NCBI GenBank assembly: GCA_905236115.1
Contig: CAJOOL010000085.1
Coordinates: forward strand, 1-8,380
Direction of reading: 5' to 3'
Length of the DNA stretch: 8,380 bases
Source of the DNA: an uncultured Endomicrobiia bacterium
GTDB lineage: Bacteria; Elusimicrobiota; Endomicrobiia; Endomicrobiales; Endomicrobiaceae
A program made the position numbers and the translations under genes. Below, in pieces: positions 4,981 through 8,380 of the stretch. The notes under the pieces were generated by a model that had not been told where the DNA came from, searched no databases, and saw nothing but the letters and a program-made list of their open reading frames with translations. The first letter of the stretch is position 1. Each line of letters opens with the position of its first letter.

Positions 4981-7900
4981 ATGTTCATTTTCAGGCAGAT
5001 TTTAATTCACTTTTTAATACTGTGTTTTTTGATAATAACATTAATCCCGCAAAATGTTACTGCGGCCAATATTGCCGAAAATTTTCAAAATTTTTTAAAA
5101 CCAGATACGGATTATCTAAGCATTATCAACAATATTCCGGAACATAACGGCAGAATTTTTGAAACCAATATAACGGATAACGAAAAACCGAATTTGATTT
5201 TAATATACGACAGGCACGGCAATGCCGAAGTGCAGAAAAATATTTATTCAATAATAAAACATTACAATTCTTTTTTTGATATAGATAAGATTTTTGTTGA
5301 AGGAGCCCCTTTAGGCAAAATAAATATTTCACCGTTACAAAATATATCTTCCGACTTAAAAATAAAAGAAAAAATTTTTAATAAAATGTTGAACAAAGAA
5401 CTTTTAAGCGGAACGGAATATTTTTCTTATTTATCAAAAAAAGATAATTTATACGGTATAGAAAATTTTGATTTATACAAAGAAACCGTAAAACAGTATG
5501 CAGATATTTTAAATAAACAAAATAACTTTTTAAAAATCATAAAAAAATCTTTTAAAGATTTAAACAAAACAAAGAAATATGTTTATAACGAAGATATGAA
5601 ATTTTTTGAAAAGATATTTTTCGGCGGTATCAAATATACGGAAAAAGATTTAAAAAAAATATATGCTTTATTTGAAAAATACAATATCAATATTTTGCGG
5701 GATTATCCGCAGGTTTATAAATATCTAAAAATAAAAGAATATAATTTTACGCCCGTTAAAGATGCGAAAAAAGATTTTCAAAATTTATTAAATACGGCAC
5801 AGATTAAACTTCCCGCTTCAATATATATAAAACTTTTAAATAAAATTAAAGAAAATACAGCCAATCAAAACATTGGACAAAACATCCTGCCGAACCTTAT
5901 TCTGCTGTATAATAATACAAAACAATTTCTTTCCGATAAACAGCTGAACGAATATGAATACATTGAAAATTTACAAAATAAAAATTTATTCCTAAAAGAT
6001 TTCAACGTTAAAAATTTTTTGAAAGAAAAAAATTCTTTATACGATAATGCCGTAAAAAAATTTTTTACTGCGGATTTTTCAAAAGACTTAATTTGCCTTT
6101 ATGAATATTTAATATTAATAAAAAGATTTTGTTTGTTAAGATGCGACAGCGAAAGTTTCAACAGGCTTTTATATAATATGCAGGAATTTCAAAATATTTT
6201 ATTAAACAGAAATTTACTTTCCGACAGCCAAAATGTAATAAACATTTTAAATAATAAAGATTTAAAATCCTATTATGACAACAATTTAAAAAGAAATGAT
6301 ATTTTTGTTGAAAATGTCTTAAAGAACATCAAAAAAAATTCCGTAAACATTTTGGTTATCGGAGGATTTCATAAAGACATAACCGTTATTTTGAATGGAA
6401 AGAATATTAAATATGCGGCCGTATTGCCGGGCTCTCAGGATAAAGGCAGTTATGAAACATATAATAAAGTAATGACGGATACAGCCGCTTTTTATAATGC
6501 TGTGGCGGATACGCCTTTGGCAGCGATGTTGACGGAACAGGGACTTAATGAAAAAAATTTTAAGATAAGAGAATTTTTAATATCTTGGATAGAAGTTCTT
6601 AAAGAACAAAAACTTACCGATAAGCAGATTATTAAAACCATAAATTTCTGGGCGAGAAATTATAAGGAAGCAACAGCCGAAAACGAAAATGCCGAAACCG
6701 ATACCGATAAAACTAAAACCGAAGCAGAAGCAGAAAAAGAAGCCGATATGACAGAAGCGGTTTTTTCAGAAACAAACAAACAACCGCAGACGGACGACAG
6801 TAACGATATTGAAAATTTCGTATTAAAACAAAATAAATTCAGTCCGAAAGGTTTGTTGTTAAAAATCAGAGATTTCTTTAACAATTTCAAAACGGTATTT
6901 ACATTCAAATATACAAAAGAAGACGGCGAAAAAGACATAGAACTTGATAAAAAAACAATAAAAAAAATAGAAAGAAATATCAGACATTTCCCCGTAATAC
7001 AAATTATGCTTGCATCGGAATTGTTTGAATCTTTTGCAATGTTATTTATGCAGTCCAGCGGTTTCAGTCTGCCGTTTATATCGGCAGTTATTGCAGTGCT
7101 TCCGTTTATATCTTTTGTTATTTCCGGTATGGGAACTTTTGCCGGAAACAAAATACCGAAAAAAGTTTTAATAGCAGGTTCGCTTATTATTCATACTATC
7201 GGCACAATATCTTTTGCACTGTCAGGTTTAACAGGTCTGCCCGTACTGCTTGTAATTGCACAGGTGTTCCCGACCATAGGTGTTGCAGCCTTGAGCCTGA
7301 CATTAAAACCTTTCTTATATGAGCAGCTGGAAGCTCTGGGAAAAGAAAAATATTTTGATAAAATATACGGAACCAACCGTTCGTTATTTTGGTTTGCAAT
7401 GTCGTTATCATCACTGTTCGGCTCGCTGCTTGCCGCTTTGATAAGCAGGGTTTTTGTGGTGGGGATTGCCGTTATTCCCGATATTGTTATAACATCTTTA
7501 ACGATTATAACATTTTTGTCTACGCGTAACATAAAACTAAACAAAAAAAATATTGACGAAAATATCAAGCAAACCGAAAAAGATAAAAAAGAAGTAAAAG
7601 CCGAAAAACATAAAGAAACAAAAACTTTTAAAGAAAGAATTTTAATTTTCTTTGAACCGTTAATGAATTTGTCAAAAGATAAAAGAGCTTTATCTTTTGC
7701 GGCAGTCAATGTTATAGTAAATAATATTTTCTTTGTCGTTTTGGGATTTTTCTTCCAAACTTCGCTTGAAGCGGCAGGGCTTAATATAGCATTTTTCGGT
7801 GCAATTTATTTTGCTTCCGATATTATTCACGGATTGGCTTCAAACTTAATTGACAAAGTCCGATTTATTGTAGAAAACAAACATATCAGAAATATTATTT

Positions 7901-8355
7901 TTATGATGATGTCGGGACTGTTTGCCGTGTTTGTAATAACCGGTCATCCGATAGCATTTATATTAATTTTTGCCGCTATGAATTTCTGGCAGGGAGCAGC
8001 GGAACTTGCAGAGGATTCTGCCGTGTATAAAGTATTGGACAACGGCAATCAGGTAAGGTGGAATGCTTTCAGAAGTATGTTTGCAATGATAACGGGATTT
8101 ATCTCGCAAATATCAATAACGGGGCTTCTTTTTATAGGACTGCCTCACAATGTTATAATTGCAGGAGCTATGGGGATACTTACTTTCGGTTCGTTTATAA
8201 TTTCTTTTATTTTTGACAGAAATTCTAAAACCGAAACGGCATCATCCGATACTTTGCCGGCTGTATCACCGGCGGAATTTTCAATTATCAAAAATTCCGC
8301 AAAAACAAATATTGCCGGCACGGATAACATTAAACAACTTCTTTATGCCGCTTGA
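4981..8355 (+). CDS. Exported TIKI/TraB/ChaN-like domain fused to a 12-helix MFS transporter
   Basis: I recognise the parts but not a named gene. From the ATG at 4981 (1124 residues) the N-terminus is a signal-peptide-like segment: Arg5, a hydrophobic core 7-22 and a VTA-A cleavage site near 28-29. An in-frame TTG at 4966 would add 5 residues and has no ribosome site. Residues about 55-500 resemble the TIKI/TraB/ChaN/erythromycin-esterase superfamily: YDRHGNAEVQ (76-85), FVEG (Glu107), YGIE (158-161) and the C-terminal IGGFH (460-464) followed by YAAVLPG. A Glu/Lys/Thr-rich linker spans about 564-612. A basic stretch precedes 12 predicted membrane helices (about 671-846 and 903-1085), split by a Lys/Glu-rich central loop (849-902) as in the major facilitator superfamily. 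The C-terminal tail is hydrophilic. The gene is intact and monocistronic within the window. Substrate and enzymatic activity are unknown. Confidence 0.75.
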   Translation: MFIFRQILIHFLILCFLIITLIPQNVTAANIAENFQNFLKPDTDYLSIINNIPEHNGRIFETNITDNEKPNLILIYDRHGNAEVQKNIYSIIKHYNSFFDIDKIFVEGAPLGKINISPLQNISSDLKIKEKIFNKMLNKELLSGTEYFSYLSKKDNLYGIENFDLYKETVKQYADILNKQNNFLKIIKKSFKDLNKTKKYVYNEDMKFFEKIFFGGIKYTEKDLKKIYALFEKYNINILRDYPQVYKYLKIKEYNFTPVKDAKKDFQNLLNTAQIKLPASIYIKLLNKIKENTANQNIGQNILPNLILLYNNTKQFLSDKQLNEYEYIENLQNKNLFLKDFNVKNFLKEKNSLYDNAVKKFFTADFSKDLICLYEYLILIKRFCLLRCDSESFNRLLYNMQEFQNILLNRNLLSDSQNVINILNNKDLKSYYDNNLKRNDIFVENVLKNIKKNSVNILVIGGFHKDITVILNGKNIKYAAVLPGSQDKGSYETYNKVMTDTAAFYNAVADTPLAAMLTEQGLNEKNFKIREFLISWIEVLKEQKLTDKQIIKTINFWARNYKEATAENENAETDTDKTKTEAEAEKEADMTEAVFSETNKQPQTDDSNDIENFVLKQNKFSPKGLLLKIRDFFNNFKTVFTFKYTKEDGEKDIELDKKTIKKIERNIRHFPVIQIMLASELFESFAMLFMQSSGFSLPFISAVIAVLPFISFVISGMGTFAGNKIPKKVLIAGSLIIHTIGTISFALSGLTGLPVLLVIAQVFPTIGVAALSLTLKPFLYEQLEALGKEKYFDKIYGTNRSLFWFAMSLSSLFGSLLAALISRVFVVGIAVIPDIVITSLTIITFLSTRNIKLNKKNIDENIKQTEKDKKEVKAEKHKETKTFKERILIFFEPLMNLSKDKRALSFAAVNVIVNNIFFVVLGFFFQTSLEAAGLNIAFFGAIYFASDIIHGLASNLIDKVRFIVENKHIRNIIFMMMSGLFAVFVITGHPIAFILIFAAMNFWQGAAELAEDSAVYKVLDNGNQVRWNAFRSMFAMITGFISQISITGLLFIGLPHNVIIAGAMGILTFGSFIISFIFDRNSKTETASSDTLPAVSPAEFSIIKNSAKTNIAGTDNIKQLLYAA

Positions 8356-8357
8356 GG

Positions 8358-8380
8358 AAACGGCAATTTAGAATTGAACG
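8358..8380 (+). repeat. Partial second copy of the 730-759 repeat
   Basis: This begins 2 nt after the stop codon of the ChaN-MFS gene. AAACGGCAATTTAGAATT (8358-8375) is identical to the complement of 742-759, and GAACG (8376-8380) matches the complement of 730-734 after loss of 7 nt. The window ends inside it, so the real length is unknown. Confidence 0.5.

Noticed and set aside
6660..7709. Long open frames on the minus strand opposite the linker and transporter part of the last gene (6660-7151 and 7191-7709).
   Set aside because: They are antisense to a well-supported coding region, have Ser- and Ile-rich shadow composition with no recognisable domain, and have no convincing ribosome sites.

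Overview
The window is an AT-rich, gene-dense piece of bacterial chromosome with four protein-coding genes, about 390 bp of repeat-rich intergenic DNA on the left and about 250 bp between two divergent genes on the right. A class III-type prepilin, a DUF4143-type ATPase, a full-length MprF-like lipid aminoacylase/flippase and a large ChaN-like/MFS fusion, together with the low GC, suggest a diderm, host-associated bacterium. Elusimicrobiota (or the related Omnitrophota side of the tree) is my best guess. It is inferred from gene content only; no rRNA or marker gene is present.

Layout. Positions 30-500 (+) encode a type IV pilin-like protein whose unusually long leader is encoded through a REP-like palindrome (56-80). 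Positions 501-888 hold no gene. They contain two strong hairpins with T-runs on the minus strand (557-585 and 590-637), a stretch that recurs in inverted form at the right edge of the window (730-759 versus 8358-8380), and a dense operator/promoter region (775-856). Positions 889-2196 (+) encode an AAA ATPase with winged-helix-like and PD-(D/E)XK-like parts. Convergent to it, 2232-4727 (-) encodes MprF. The region 4728-4980 carries candidate promoters for two divergent genes, separated by a 65-nt element (4805-4869) that can fold in two mutually exclusive ways. Positions 4981-8355 (+) encode a 1124-residue protein: signal peptide, TIKI/TraB/ChaN-like domain, acidic linker and a 12-helix MFS transporter.

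How the parts relate. There is no obvious multigene operon: each gene appears to have its own promoter. Three of the four products act at the envelope (pilin, MprF, ChaN-MFS). The ATPase looks like an independent accessory cassette. It has its own operator-covered promoter and sits between mprF and the only good minus-strand terminators nearby, so it may have inserted there and separated mprF from its original 3' end.

The observations most worth following are the tandem palindromes over the ATPase promoter, the ChaN-MFS fusion with its topology problem, the alternative-fold element upstream of mprF, and the dispersed repeat that may also have contributed to the pilin leader.
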